Origin: Acanthosepion lycidas
Taxonomy: Eukaryota > Mollusca > Cephalopoda > Sepiida > Sepiidae
Reading direction: 5' to 3'
Length of the DNA stretch: 64,000 nucleotides
Assembly: GCA_963932145.1 (NCBI GenBank)
Contig: OZ010574.1
Coordinates: forward strand, 84,080,549-84,144,548
Below, piece after piece: positions 10,967-21,332 of this stretch. The position numbers and the translations under genes are program-made. Each line of letters starts with the position of its first letter. Position 1 is the first letter of the stretch. Under the pieces are notes generated by a model. It saw only the letters and a list, made by a program, of their open reading frames with translations, was not told the DNA's origin and did not search any database.

Positions 10967-11863
10967 CTTGAGAATAGCTTCTTGTTCCTTCAAATTAGAA
11001 GAACTTCTTTCTGTAACTTCTTTTTCAAATGTACCTCTAAATTTTCAATGGGGTTTAGCTCACGACTTTGTGCAGGGTACACCAATACCTTAATTCTGAT
11101 GTCATTTAAGTATTTTCTAACAATTCTTGCCATGTATTTCAGGTCATTGTCATGTTGGAATGTCCAGTGATGCCCCAAATACAGCTTTCATGCTCTTTGT
11201 TTTTTATTACTTTTAAGAATAGCCAAAAACTGCTCTTTATAAATGATATTCTGTACTCTCACTAGTTCTCCTTGTCTAGAAGCAACAAACCATCTCCAGA
11301 TCAGAATGCTTCTACCACCATCCTTAATTTCAGGAAGGGTATTTTTTGATTTGTGAGTTTGATTCATTTTCTTCCATACATAACAGGAGTTCATGTGACC
11401 AAATAATTCTAATTTGGTTTCATCTGACTATAAAACAGAGTTTCAATATTTACTCCCATGTTCCAGATGGCTTCTAGCATAAGCTAATCTGCATTTTAGA
11501 TGTTTAGCCTTAAGCAAGGAGGTTTTTCTTGGGCAACAAGTTCAAATTCTTGCTCAATGAATGCATCTCGTGACTGTCTTAACTGATATATTCAACCCTG
11601 ATGTTGTTACATCATTGACAAGGTTCTTTCTTATTAAGTGATGATTCTTTGAGACATCTCTAACAATTTTTCTTTCCATTCTCTCAGAAATTAACCATTT
11701 TTCTGACAGTCCTTAATTTTTCTCAACACAACATATTATGTATTGTTGATCTAGGAACATTTAAATGCTTGGAAAGTGTTGTATATCCATCACCTTGTTT
11801 GCCTACATCAGCTATCTTCATTTGAGGCTTTTTGTTAAGTTCAGCCATCTTCACCATGGTTGC
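10967..11863 (-). pseudogene. Tc1-like transposase, broken
   Basis: Read from about 11857 towards lower coordinates, the frame starts MAELNKKPQMK with an HTH-type N-terminus (LSKHLNVPRSTIHN). It then needs several frameshifts and stop removals. The open segment at 11188-11394 has the SDETK-downstream core with KNTLPEIKDGGRSILIW, and 10990-11178 has FQHDNDLKYMARIVRKYL and SRELNPIENLE, the second catalytic Asp and the NPIEN region of Tc1 transposases. The Helitron separates the extreme C-terminus. The gene is not functional. Confidence 0.8.
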
Positions 11864-12249
11864 AGAACTAATAAGTTATTGTAGAGTATGGTACTCAGAC
11901 ATTGTCTTCTTCATTATCTTTTAAAATGTTATAGAATAAGGTCAATACTATTACATTTCCAAATAGTGTTGGTATTAAATGTCAAATCAAGAAAAAAACA
12001 TTACAATTGTGATAGAGGAATATTATTTCATGATTTCAATATGGGGTGGGGGGAATAATTTTGGACTGCAGCAATTTTTAGAAAAATCTATTACTAAGAA
12101 TATAATAGATCAAAACTTCTAAAAATTTCACAAATTATTCAAAACTAAAGAATCAACTATTTATGGTAAATTCAGTAAGTACTTGCAAATAATCGCATTT
12201 CCTTAGAAAATATTCAAATATTCAGTGAGGGCAAATATATTGTCCACAA

Positions 12250-12295
12250 CTATATATATATATATATATATCAATATATATATAGAGAGAGATTT
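12250..12295. repeat. (TA)n/(GA)n microsatellite at the Tc1 right end
   Basis: A short TA tract directly follows the terminal repeat, consistent with TA target choice. Confidence 0.7.
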
Positions 12296-12439
12296 ATATT
12301 ATTATTGGCTGCTGACAAAGTTGAATACAGTTGTAACAGCAGCCTTGTAATAGATGGCTTATTTTTCACTCTGAAGTCTTTTTCCCCACAGACACAATGT
12401 CATAAGCCTGTCTCTACTGTATTACAATTTCCATGAAAG

Positions 12440-12660
12440 TTGTTCAAGGAGCTTTATTCATTAGTCCCACAAGTTCAGACCTTTACAACTAGCACTCACC
12501 ATGATACAATCATCCTCATTTCCTCTGTATTCCAAATATAAGAACTGTTGCTTCATGGAACAGACTCCTTTCTGGATACGTCCCTGAATACTATAATCTT
12601 AGGAACTTCATCAAGTGTCAGTCATCATCTATCCTCTTTATCCTCATAATCTTCTCTTCT
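12440..12660 (+). pseudogene. LINE-B ORF2 C-terminal fragment
   Basis: Conceptual reading with frameshifts gives ELFTLVPQVQTF, then THHDTI, HFLCIPNI and ASWNRLLSGYVP-YYNL. The same ordered words, near SLWNRLPKGCFPDQYNLN, occur in the copies at 22300, 23440 and 55690. The pattern is the very C-terminal end of CR1/Jockey-like LINE ORF2 proteins. It is heavily 5'-truncated. Confidence 0.65.
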
Positions 12661-12779
12661 TATTACCTCCTTACATTCATATCATACATATTCACTAACC
12701 CTCTACTTTGAGTAGCTCTTAAGTATTGCATTGAGTAAACTTTGTTAAATACATATAGATATATTACAGGTTTTTTCTG

Positions 12780-13010
12780 AGGATGTGCCGGTGGTGTAAT
12801 GGACAGTGACTTTGAATAAGAAAACAAAAAACTAAATTCAAATTACAGTGTAGTTTTGTTACATTTACTTTCAAGGAAATACTTTTTTAAAGGTATGAAT
12901 CTATCTCTTCTCCTTCCAGCTTTAGGTTATATTCAATAACGGTATCCCAAATTTCCAGGAACTGGTTCTATAAAGGCAGGTAATGTTTAGGAACATATTC
13001 TACTTATTTT
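12780..13010 (+). repeat. tRNA-SINE-like repeat copy
   Basis: The head reads gccggtggtgtaatggacag, which is a tRNA-like start. The body has ttacatttactttca, then gtatgaatctatctcttctc and cttccagcttta. These words match the bodies of the copies at 1430 and, in reverse, 29395, 31600 and 54010. The characteristic tail seems to be displaced to 13490-13570 by the hAT-like segment between them. Confidence 0.55.
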
Positions 13011-13089
13011 CTTTTCAAACTGATATTGGAAACAAATCACTTTATAGAATTTTGATAATTTAATAGAAAACATTTATTGCTTAAGATAT

Positions 13090-13471
13090 TTCCAGATTGA
13101 AATCATATTTCCATTCGGAAGTATGATGCCTTTTGACTCTAGTGTCATCAGCTGTGTTATGGTTTCTTAACCACATTCAAACTGAATTGCTGCAGTCCCA
13201 AAGATCTAATTGAAGACCTATCAAATTTATGACTGGAAGATTTACCACATTTTTAGCTTCAAAACGTTTTCTTTTATCAGAATATTATTTTCATCACAGA
13301 AAACCCTCTTTCAGCCCCTGCAGAACTTACAGCAATGGCATTAATTATATTTTTAGCTTTTATATATTGTCTATTAATAGATAGGATTATTTTCAGATAA
13401 TCCAACAACCAGTTTGCTAAGCTTTTATAATTGTAAAAATTGGTTTGTGTGAACCTGTAGAATGCCACCAC
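13090..13471 (-). pseudogene. hAT transposase-like C-terminal (dimerisation) fragment
   Basis: The open part at 13277-13471 ends ...AVSSAGAERGFSVMKIIF. A Ser-Ala/Ser followed by ERGFS-M is the signature of the hAT C-terminal dimerisation/RNase H-like region, also present in ZBED/KIAA1586-like host genes derived from hAT. Reading on through stops gives LDLWDCSNSVW and ADDTRVK words typical of the following segment. No BED finger or catalytic part is visible. It is a decayed fragment, possibly interrupting a SINE. Confidence 0.6.
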
Positions 13472-13484
13472 TGGTTAGATAGTA

Positions 13485-13572
13485 GGTCAAACAGTGTTGG
13501 TAACCAGTCTAGGAGTAGTAGAACTCTTAATTCAAAACTGTATGTAGCCCTGGCAAAGCACATACTGTAGAG
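13485..13572 (+). repeat. SINE-like tail
   Basis: The words ggtaaccagtctaggagtag and aactcttaattcaaaactg correspond to the tail at about 1602-1626. It probably belongs to the SINE body at 12780. Confidence 0.5.
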
Positions 13573-14146
13573 CTAATAAAATAATCATGGAGTTTACAAT
13601 AATACTATCATCTTGACTGCACTCATTTAATCAGTCAATCAATTATTCTAAAGACTTTTGCCAGATTAAATATTTTGCTTGGCCAAATGTGCTTAAGACA
13701 ATATACTCACAATTCCAATGTCAATTTTTGTTCATGCTTGCATGATTTTTCTAATGTTCATTTGTTTTCTCAAATCATTCACCAGAAAACTGTATCCCTT
13801 GTTTTATATCAAAATCATTGGTGAGCTGATAAGGATTTTCTTTTGTGAGTGGGCAGGTGCAGGGACTAGGCCAAATTTGATTTAAGATTGCATCTTATAC
13901 ATATTCAACACACACTGAGCTCATACAATCACATTTATGTTGAATGAGAACAGCTCCTTGATAAACTCTTCCCTCTCACACTTTATATACAAAAACAGAC
14001 AACTCCAAGATTTAGTACTTCCACCTTCACTGAGATTAATATTGACTGGTGTTTTATGAGAGAAGACTTCAAAGTTCTCAGCCTAACCCATTTCACAAGG
14101 TATGAACAAATGACTACACATCAGAATTATGAAATCCTTTCTTAGT
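13573..14146. other. No recognisable feature
   Basis: Moderately AT-rich, only short open frames, and no similarity noticed to other parts of the window. Confidence 0.4.
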
Positions 14147-14222
14147 ATTGTTGTCAAGCACAATCAGAGGTAACTGAAATGCTCTTCCTTTTCAACATCA
14201 TCTGATTGTGTTTGACAACAAT
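14147..14222. repeat. Hairpin, 22-bp arms
   Basis: The arms at 14147-14168 and 14201-14222 (attgttgtcaagcacaatca and its complement) match at 21 of 22 positions, with a 32-bp spacer. Confidence 0.8.
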
Positions 14223-14504
14223 AATGATGATTAAATATTTCAAGCCATTTTGAAGATCATAAATCAGGGAAATAATCCAAAATTCTTAGAAAATTGGAAG
14301 CAATAACTGTATCATTGGCATAACATTGTCTGGTATTTGCCAGAATCTCAGGTGCCATCTTGTAATTTGGGATATACTAAAAATGATGAAGAAACATCAT
14401 TTACTGTAATACTTTTGGCATATCTGATTATATCAAGATGTAAGAGATATGAGAACAGTACCTCCTTGGTATACAAATAATGTTTTACAGGACTGTTCAA
14501 TTGT

Positions 14505-15140
14505 TTGTGGCTCTCCACAATTTCTTGTTCTTTGTATCTCTTTATAAATTTTGTCTTTTTGCTATCTCTTGTAAACCTTTTTCCACCATCCATTTACTCA
14601 AGCACATTAGGTAGGTTATGTATTATTTTTCTTTTTTCCCCTCTTGCCTTCAATCTTTGTTTTCCTCTATTCTTCTTACCTTCAATCTCTCCTGTGAATA
14701 TCAAATTTTCCAAGCCATTTTTCCTCATTATGTCCACTAGAAATTTCAACTCTTTCTTCCTGATGTTAAGTATAAGTGTACTTTTTCTTTCCATTTTCTC
14801 TAAAACTTTATCATTGCTCAAATGTTCTATTAACGGTATTTTCAGCATCCTTCTGTAGAATCACATTTCTGTTGCTTCAAATGTCTTCTTTATTTGTGAG
14901 GAGATTGTCCAGCATTCACTGATGTATAGAAGGACTGATTTTACATAACACTTCAGTACTCTTTTCTTTGTTTCTAATGAGATTTTTTTTCTCAATCTTA
15001 ATACTTCCCTCTTGGAATGCATCTTTCACTATCCCAATGTCCCTTCAGTTTTCAGAATGGCACTTTCTATCCACTGTTAAAAAACTTCCCATATATTTAA
15101 ATTGTTTTACTTGTTTGATTTTGGTATCTCCAATTTGTAA
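14505..15140 (-). pseudogene. LINE-A ORF2 3' fragment
   Basis: On the minus strand the frame includes EHLSNDKVLEKMERKSTLIL, then KFLVDIMRKNGLENLIFTGE and EGKKNRGKQRLK. These match the copy at 8811 nearly word for word. Upstream, with frameshifts, the LLYISECWTISSQIK-type segment and an NRK-SLETKKR-like segment follow. The element is disrupted and non-functional. Confidence 0.75.
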
Positions 15141-15449
15141 TGTGTTGGGATTTACTTATCTTCAAATCAAGTAAATATTTATCGACTCAAATATAAAGAA
15201 CCACTATTTTCATATTCCTAAACCTGGTAAATGTTTGAAGACTCAGCTATAATAATGGGTGGTCTTTTATATCCAAGTATGCTTGTCTTCTAGGGTGGTT
15301 AGCCAATCCCTATTGTTGATGCCTACTCAGTCACATTTTGTTTTGGTTTATTACCTACAGAGGCCACCTATTTTTTATACTGCAATTGTGCTGAGGGGAC
15401 CTTAGTTACAGTTTCTGAGAGAATATACATAATCTGACATGATGAGCAG
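15141..15449. other. Spacer between two LINE-A fragments
   Basis: This stretch matches neither LINE-A fragment. Because the two fragments overlap in the part of ORF2 they represent, they come from separate insertions. Confidence 0.4.
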
Positions 15450-15930
15450 TTCTTTTGGAAGGCATCTTTTGCTATTCCAATGTGCATATGGATTCAGTGT
15501 CGTATTTTCCATCCTCTATTAAAACACTTCCCAGATATTTAGACTTCTTCACTTGTTTGATTTTGAAATCTCCAATTCATAGTTCACATCTTTGTCTTTT
15601 TCTCTTGCTGCCAACCATACATTCATATTACAGTTAATGGTTAATCCTTTTTTCTCACTTTCATGTCTAAGAGGTCTTATCACTTTCCTTCTGTGTCTGC
15701 CATCAGCACAATGTTATCTGCTTATCTTATATTGTTAACATTGTACCCACCAATAACAAATCCTGGTAGGGTCTCCAGCACCCTTAGGATAGACTCCCTG
15801 TATAATTTGAATAAATCTAGCGAGAAAACACATCTTTGTCTTATACACCTTTCTGTTTTGGTGTACCTAATCAACTCATTGTCTTTCCGTATACAAACTG
15901 TTTGCTCCTAGTCTAAGTTCACGATTATTC
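15450..15930 (-). pseudogene. LINE-A reverse transcriptase fragment
   Basis: In reverse, the region around 15710-15735 reads IRQADNIVLMAD, the decayed form of the YADD catalytic motif of reverse transcriptases. Adjacent words correspond to the segment preceding it (C-LSPDLFNLY-like) and following it (KYLGS-like). The same order is visible in the copy at 61145. It is interrupted by stops. Confidence 0.65.
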
Positions 15931-15964
15931 TAGCATCTTCCTAATTAGATCTAGTTTTCAAAGA

Positions 15965-16245
15965 TTTTTGTAATCATTTCACCCCAGGCAAAGCAATAAA
16001 GCCACTAAGGTGCAAAGGGTTACTGAGAATGAGAGAATATGAGAAAAAACAGTATTAAGGAGAGAGTACAATAAAAGAACAAGAATTAAGAAGACAGCAG
16101 ATAACAATTGAATTGAAGTTTTTGACGATCAAATTTGACTGAAAAGCAAGAAGCCGAAAGAGTTCCACAAATGAGAAGTAAATAAGAAGAAACTGTTTGT
16201 ATAGGACTTGCAGTTACATTTAGCTATTTCAGCTGTAAAATGATG
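15965..16245. repeat. Unnamed dispersed repeat R1, copy 2
   Basis: The segment starts taatcatttcaccccaggca and continues gccactaaggtgcaaagggt and agttccacaaatgagaagta, paralleling 5940-6260. Copy 3 follows directly. Confidence 0.6.
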
Positions 16246-16279
16246 GGATCTTGTTGCCAATCTAGTAGTTTTTTCATTT

Positions 16280-16560
16280 TTTAATCAGATTTAACCCAAG
16301 CAAGGCAGAAAAGCCACTAAAACACAATAGGTTACTGGGTGTGGGAGAATTAGAAAGCAGAAACATTACTAAGGAGCAAGAGTAATAGAAGAGTAATCAG
16401 GAAGATGGTAGATAATGACTGACATTGAAATTAAATTTTGAAGATTAAAGTTAACAAAAATGCATGGAGCCAGAAGAGAATTCCACAAGGGAGAAGTGAG
16501 AAAAAAGGAAATATTAGTACATGCAGTTACAGCTAACCAATTCGACTGTAAATTGAGTTT
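16280..16560. repeat. Unnamed dispersed repeat R1, copy 3
   Basis: The words aacccaagcaaggcagaaaa, gccactaaaacacaat, ggttactggg and aattccacaagggagaagtg keep the order of copies 1 and 2. The tandem placement with copy 2 suggests a local duplication or preferential insertion. Confidence 0.55.
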
Positions 16561-16837
16561 CAAATAAATTTTTGCACCATACCTTATCAAGTGCTTACTT
16601 TCAAAAAAAAAAAAAAGAGCACTGGTAACTTTTGTACGTATGCCTAATATGAAGAGGTGTTGAAAAAATCTTAGATCAACCAAGAGGCCTTTGCAAAATA
16701 TTACCATTTTTGGTCATTTGACCAGATTTGGAAAGTGGGTTGTGCTCCAAAATTTTCAGTAACTCCTTGTTTATAAATATCTCTCAATTTTGAATATGTT
16801 AAAAAATAGTTTAATGGGTTGAGATTGCTTATATATA
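16561..16837. other. No recognisable feature
   Basis: Unique AT-rich sequence with a 15-bp A run near 16602. Confidence 0.4.
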
Positions 16838-18391
16838 CACTGCATTTCAAATTATTAATGAGGTAACATATTTTTCATTTTGTCCAAAAACTACGAGTCA
16901 GAATATAACAAAATTTTCACAGTATAATGAGAGTAGGTATATGCACAGACTGAATTGTTCTCCACAACAGAAAACAAACAGTGGCCATTTGCAATATTAT
17001 CATGATATAGAAGTCTTCCAGACTACAAATCAGTGTCATTATAATCATGCAATTATGGGTCGCAAATGTGACCTCTTGACCCCTTCTGAGTAAGATATTA
17101 TAAAATCTGAACTTTCCAAAGGCAAATCTACATTAGAAATATCCAAAATAATTGGAAGATATCACTAAACTGTGAAAAAATTTGTTGCATCTCTTACGAA
17201 GGTGTACATAAGATGGCCAATAAGATTCACTCAATGGTTGTTTCCCAATGTTCTTTGCTATGAATGAAATGTGAAGCTGTAAATAACCCATGCCTGACCA
17301 GTGGAGCACTTTTCAGGAACATTGGAGAAACAACAGTGCCCAGAATTACTATCATTTTCTAAAAAAGTAGACCAATGACAAAGCCTCAATTGACAAAAGT
17401 ACACATACAAATGCATTTGAAATAGGCAAAGGGGAACATGAAGTTTGATTTCTCAAAGGTTCTGTTCACAGATGAAAGTTAGGAAAGACTTGATGGCCCT
17501 GATGGTTGGAGCAAAGGTTGGGTCATAAATAGATGAGATTGTTGTCAACACTTGACACATCAACAAGGAAGAAGATGTATTATTATTTGGGCTGGTATTA
17601 TTGGAGGTATCATGGTTGGTCCATGGAGGGTGCCTGATGGTATTAAAATGGCTGCAGATGCTTATACAGTCTTCCCCAAAGAGCACCTGGAATCTTGGCT
17701 AAAAAAGCAAAGAATCAGCTTCAGAACAACCATCATATTTATGCAGGATAATGTTACATTGCATTCAGTGCATGAAACTACAGAGCACCTGCAGAAATTA
17801 GACTTCTGTGGACCTCGGAAGACGAACTGGCTGGTCAATTCTCCAGACTTAAACCCAATTGAAAACTTGTGGAGCATTCTGAAGTGATGTGTTTATGGGA
17901 ATGGACACCAATTTAGAAGCAAGAATGACTTATGGTAGGAAATAGTCAATGTATCATGTGAAATTACATCAGAGAAGATCCAGAAATTGACATGATTGAT
18001 GCACCAGCACTTTTTCCAAGTCATTTTAAAAAAAGGATCCCATATCTCATGTTAACTAAATCCACTAATCCTTTTTGAATTCTGTTTACTTTTTTATTTT
18101 GATTTAATTTCTTCTTAGTTACTGTATGTATCCATAAAAATCTGTAAATGAAGCAATTAGTGTTATTTTCTTTTTTTTACATGGGTTTTTATTACACCTT
18201 GCTAATCATTTGACAGACTAATAATTTAAGTAAATGACCATAACTTCTGTTCCTTTTTCTAGAACTTTACAATTTTTACAGAGTAGATGTATATATATGT
18301 TATCACCATTTTCTGTTAAATTCATTAAATTCTAACCAGTAGATTTTGAATAGGATGGAAAAGTTTTACCTCATTATTAATTTGAAATGCA

Positions 18392-18393
<2 letters not shown>
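16838..18393 (+). mobile_element. Tc1-like DNA transposon with both terminal repeats
   Basis: The left end cactgcatttcaaattatta follows TA at 16836-16837. The right end reads tttgaaatgcagta. The terminal repeats extend about 27 bp (through taatgaggtaa) with one or two mismatches. Length is about 1.56 kb, normal for Tc1. The (TA)n tract right after the end fits TA target choice. Confidence 0.85.
17054..18040 (+). pseudogene. Tc1-like transposase, broken
   Basis: The start region reads MGRKCDLLTPSE followed by an HTH segment (KGKSTLEISKIIGR) interrupted by stops. The best-preserved part is 17552-17887, with CIIIWAGIIGG, then TTIIFMQDNVTLH (second catalytic Asp in QDN) and NSPDLNPIENLWSILK (third catalytic region). 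The stop right after WSILK and upstream stops make it inactive. The D(x)GD-like third acidic residue is beyond the open segment and not clearly preserved. Confidence 0.8.
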
Positions 18394-18432
<39 letters not shown>

Positions 18433-18498
18433 TGAATATGCATAATATCCAACACCGATAACACTACTCAAAGTAAATGCAATCTTCTTATCCTACTG

Positions 18499-18548
<50 letters not shown>

Positions 18549-18652
18549 CATTTTTTAAATCAAATCAAACTTATGACAGTTAGCAACTTATGCATTGAGT
18601 GTGCTTATATATATATATATTTATATATATTTATATATATATATATATATGA
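18391..18652. repeat. Cluster of three (TA)n microsatellites
   Basis: TA tracts lie at about 18391-18430, 18501-18547 and 18606-18650. Confidence 0.9.
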
Positions 18653-18722
18653 AGAAAAATATACGGAAAAAACAAACAAAAATCCTAATATGCAATTATG
18701 CTGTTTTAATGTTAATATAAAT
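18649..18722. repeat. (TA)n-anchored repeat, copy 1
   Basis: The 70-odd bases from tatgaagaaaaatatacgga through atgctgttttaatgttaata are almost identical to 29050-29122, and both directly follow a TA tract. The sequences diverge immediately after gttaatata. It is probably the conserved end of a larger retroelement-type repeat. Confidence 0.7.
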
Positions 18723-18904
18723 GGAACGCTGATCTTATAAAATATTTCAGTTATTTGTTTGGATTGGTCTTGCTCTTATGTCCATCGTCTTTTTCATGTT
18801 GAAGACAACAGATATTTTGTGTCAATTAATTTTAATGATTGACTTTACCAAATTACAAATAATCCTTCTCAGACAAGGAGGAAATTCCATCAGAAATTGT
18901 CTAT

Positions 18905-19035
18905 AACAATAATAATTTAACAGTCCTCCTATATGTCACTAAATGCTGGACAATCTACCTACAGCTGAAGAGGTTTAGATGCCACAGCAATGTAGTTCTT
19001 TGTGAAGAATGGAAGCACTTCAGAAAGTACACTGA
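18905..19035 (+). pseudogene. LINE-A ORF2 fragment
   Basis: With frameshifts the segment reads LLYV-KCWTIYLQLKR-LDATAM, equivalent to the KTSVLLYGCKCW ... LEATEMW part of the copy at 8430. It is very short and degenerate. Confidence 0.45.
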
Positions 19036-19229
19036 AACAGTGAAGAGTTACAAAAGATTTAAAACTTTAAAAATTTAAAAGCTAATGTTGGTACAATCCA
19101 CACCACAGCTTTTGGTACTCCACAGCAGAATATGTCTCACCAGTGTGGTGTAGATCATCACATGCAAAGAAAATCGACCTTGACTGAAATACCTCTTGCA
19201 GATCTATCACTGGGTGTCTGAATCCAACC

Positions 19230-19232
19230 AAA

Positions 19233-19289
<57 letters not shown>

Positions 19290-19290
19290 C
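19230..19290. repeat. (TA)n microsatellite
   Basis: A TA tract of about 44 bp ends in gtatgtatgc. Confidence 0.9.
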
Positions 19291-19317
19291 ACTTAGATAT
19301 TATTAGAATGTATATGG

Positions 19318-19560
19318 GTCAAGCACATTGGAGGTTGAAGCCAAGATCAACTCCCCTCTCCATCTTGAGTTGTTGAAGAATAGATGTAGCTTTGCATCAT
19401 GAATGAGTGACAGTTGATTTGTTTCAGCCCAATTCTCTAAGCGATTGCCATCTTTGTTAGTTTCAGCATAACCCCAGATAATACTGTGGCTGTTAAGGTC
19501 ACCTATGACTACATTGTGGTGTGGTCATTGCTTAAATCAGGCTGAATATTGTCATTGGTG
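19318..19560 (-). pseudogene. LINE endonuclease domain fragment
   Basis: On the minus strand the frame reads VVIGDLNSHSIIWGY, then NRLENWAETNQLSLIHDA and RWRGELILAS. The GDLNSH (GDFNxH) box is the catalytic motif of APE-type endonucleases in Jockey/CR1-like LINEs, and the SLIHDA and R-R-- words follow in the right order. There is no reverse transcriptase next to it, so it is an isolated piece of an older element. Confidence 0.75.
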
Positions 19561-19801
19561 GTTTGTAGACAGAGCTCACTGATATACCTCATGATATTTA
19601 TGGAAAAGACTTCTGTGGTATTTGTGTTTGTCACAGTTAACTGATAGACTGTCACAGATGAAGATCATGCTTTCATACTGTTCATGACGTCTCAGCAATA
19701 CACTACACTATTATAAATATCAAATTATATATATATATATATATAAAGACATTTTTATGCTTATACATTCTTTTTATAGATGCAAATATTTAAGTTAATG
19801 A

Positions 19802-19915
19802 TCTGTTTTATAATAAACAGTATTAATAACATTTACCAGCCTGAATATCTTCTATGAAAATTTCTCAGACATTCCGGACGGTAAATGTTATTAATACTGT
19901 TTATTATAAAACAGA
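19802..19915. repeat. Perfect 36-bp inverted repeat (foldback)
   Basis: The arms at 19802-19837 and 19880-19915 are exact reverse complements (tctgttttataataaacagt...), with a 42-bp spacer. It sits directly upstream of a long (TA)n tract and a second foldback. Confidence 0.9.
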
Positions 19916-19934
19916 GCATTTCATAATGTGTGAC

Positions 19935-19937
<3 letters not shown>

Positions 19938-20010
<73 letters not shown>
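19938..20010. repeat. Long (TA)n microsatellite
   Basis: About 70 bp of TA dinucleotides, lying between two foldback structures. Confidence 0.95.
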
Positions 20011-20014
<4 letters not shown>

Positions 20015-20207
20015 GCAGTGTTACATTAGAAAATGCACATACCAACTCCAAAACTTTACATCTTGTTTCAACATAAAAAAAAAATTTTTTAACATTTCAT
20101 CAGGTGGGAAATTATCATGCCACCCGAGTAACCTTTTGTTTATCTATTGAAACAAGATGTAGAGTTTTGTAGTGGGTATGTGCATGTTCTAATGTAACAC
20201 TGCATAA
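20011..20207. repeat. 61-bp inverted repeat (foldback)
   Basis: The arms at 20011-20071 and 20147-20207 begin/end ttatgcagtgttacattaga and match at about 57 of 61 positions, with a 75-bp loop. Near-identical arms suggest a relatively recent palindrome or a MITE-like element without an obvious target duplication. Confidence 0.85.
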
Positions 20208-20399
20208 TAAATAAATATTTACGGCTCTACTTTTGTATTGAGCCCTGTTTTAAATTAATGTGAATCTATGTGTAAATGCTCTCACAGCTCACTTGGGGAG
20301 GAACTGGCTTGTAACATTCAGTACCTCCCAAACCTGAGTTTTCTGCAATCATGATAGGCAATTGTAATCTCAATTAGGCTCCTTGCGTGAAACATCCAA

Positions 20400-20710
20400 G
20401 CTCACTCTACACTTCAAACAAAACTCATATATATCTATCTGAGTGGGTCACATGTCCAGAATGCATACCACTTCACTCCCATGTATCATCCAGTTTGGAG
20501 AACTCACCAGCAGCAAGAGGCCTAAATTGAAGACATCCCTAGCAAAGGCCAACATTGAACCTGTGTCCTGGGAAGTTGTTGCTGCAAATCGGTTTTCATG
20601 GCATAGGGCGATCAGTGGCAGGGATCCAAGATTTTCAAGTTGAACTGTCAACATGAAGAGGATTTGTAACACACTGTCAGGAGGGCACAACTCACATCCA
20701 CCACCCATAC
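20400..20710 (+). pseudogene. LINE-C ORF2 C-terminal fragment
   Basis: The open frame at 20443-20643 reads GHMSRMHTTSLPCIIQFGEL, then TSLAKANIEPVSWEVVA and RFSWHRAI. GHxxRM followed by a W-E-xAxxRxxW pattern is the usual post-RT region of animal LINE ORF2s. It fits the same clade as the RT fragment at 28100-28975. It is 5'-truncated and has no Zn finger left. Confidence 0.7.
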
Positions 20711-20905
20711 TCCTCTGTGACTCCTGCTCATGACTCTTGAGTAATAGGCTTGGACTTTAAAACTATCCCTATCACTACGACCAGGGGGAGATAAGAAATA
20801 AGGAAAGAGGATAACGATCCCAGTGCATGCTGGTGCCAATGACGACAGTCTTTACAAGATCTAGATCAGACCAAAAATAGAAAAAAATTGTTGGCATAGG
20901 TTTAT

Positions 20906-20926
20906 ATATATATATATAAAACACTG

Positions 20927-20974
<48 letters not shown>

Positions 20975-21010
20975 TATTTATATATATATATAGAGAGAGA
21001 GAGAGATAAA
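20906..21010. repeat. Compound microsatellite (TA)n-(CA)n-(GA)n
   Basis: Tracts of TA, GT/CA and GA are directly visible. Confidence 0.9.
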
Positions 21011-21105
21011 CATACATTCTACATTCAACACCATCACCAGAAGTGTTGAAGCAAAATGGCTATCTTTGTAGTGATTTTATAACATATTTATGTCATAATT
21101 TTCGA

Positions 21106-21109
<4 letters not shown>

Positions 21110-21188
<79 letters not shown>
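21110..21188. repeat. Long (TA)n microsatellite
   Basis: About 76 bp of TA dinucleotides. Confidence 0.95.
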
Positions 21189-21191
<3 letters not shown>

Positions 21192-21288
21192 AAATATACT
21201 TATATGTAGAATTATATCTATATATATTCTATGTGTATTTGGTGAAAATTTAAGAATATTCAAAGTAAATATCATACAATAGAAAAAT

Positions 21289-21290
21289 GT

Positions 21291-21332
<42 letters not shown>
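21289..21332. repeat. (GATA)n microsatellite
   Basis: About ten consecutive gata/tagatag units. Confidence 0.95.

Larger units (their letters stand above)
9891..12252 (-). mobile_element. Tc1-like DNA transposon with a nested Helitron
   Basis: The left end cagttgtggacataattatt and the right end, read in reverse (tagttgtggacaatatattt), form terminal inverted repeats next to TA dinucleotides, the Tc1/mariner target. The transposase lies on the minus strand. A Helitron (10184-10960) interrupts its C-terminal part. Without that insert the element is about 1.6 kb, the usual Tc1 size. Confidence 0.8.

Noticed and set aside
20775..21017. Open frames with long YI repeats around 20775-21282
   Set aside because: Microsatellite artefacts, present on both strands.
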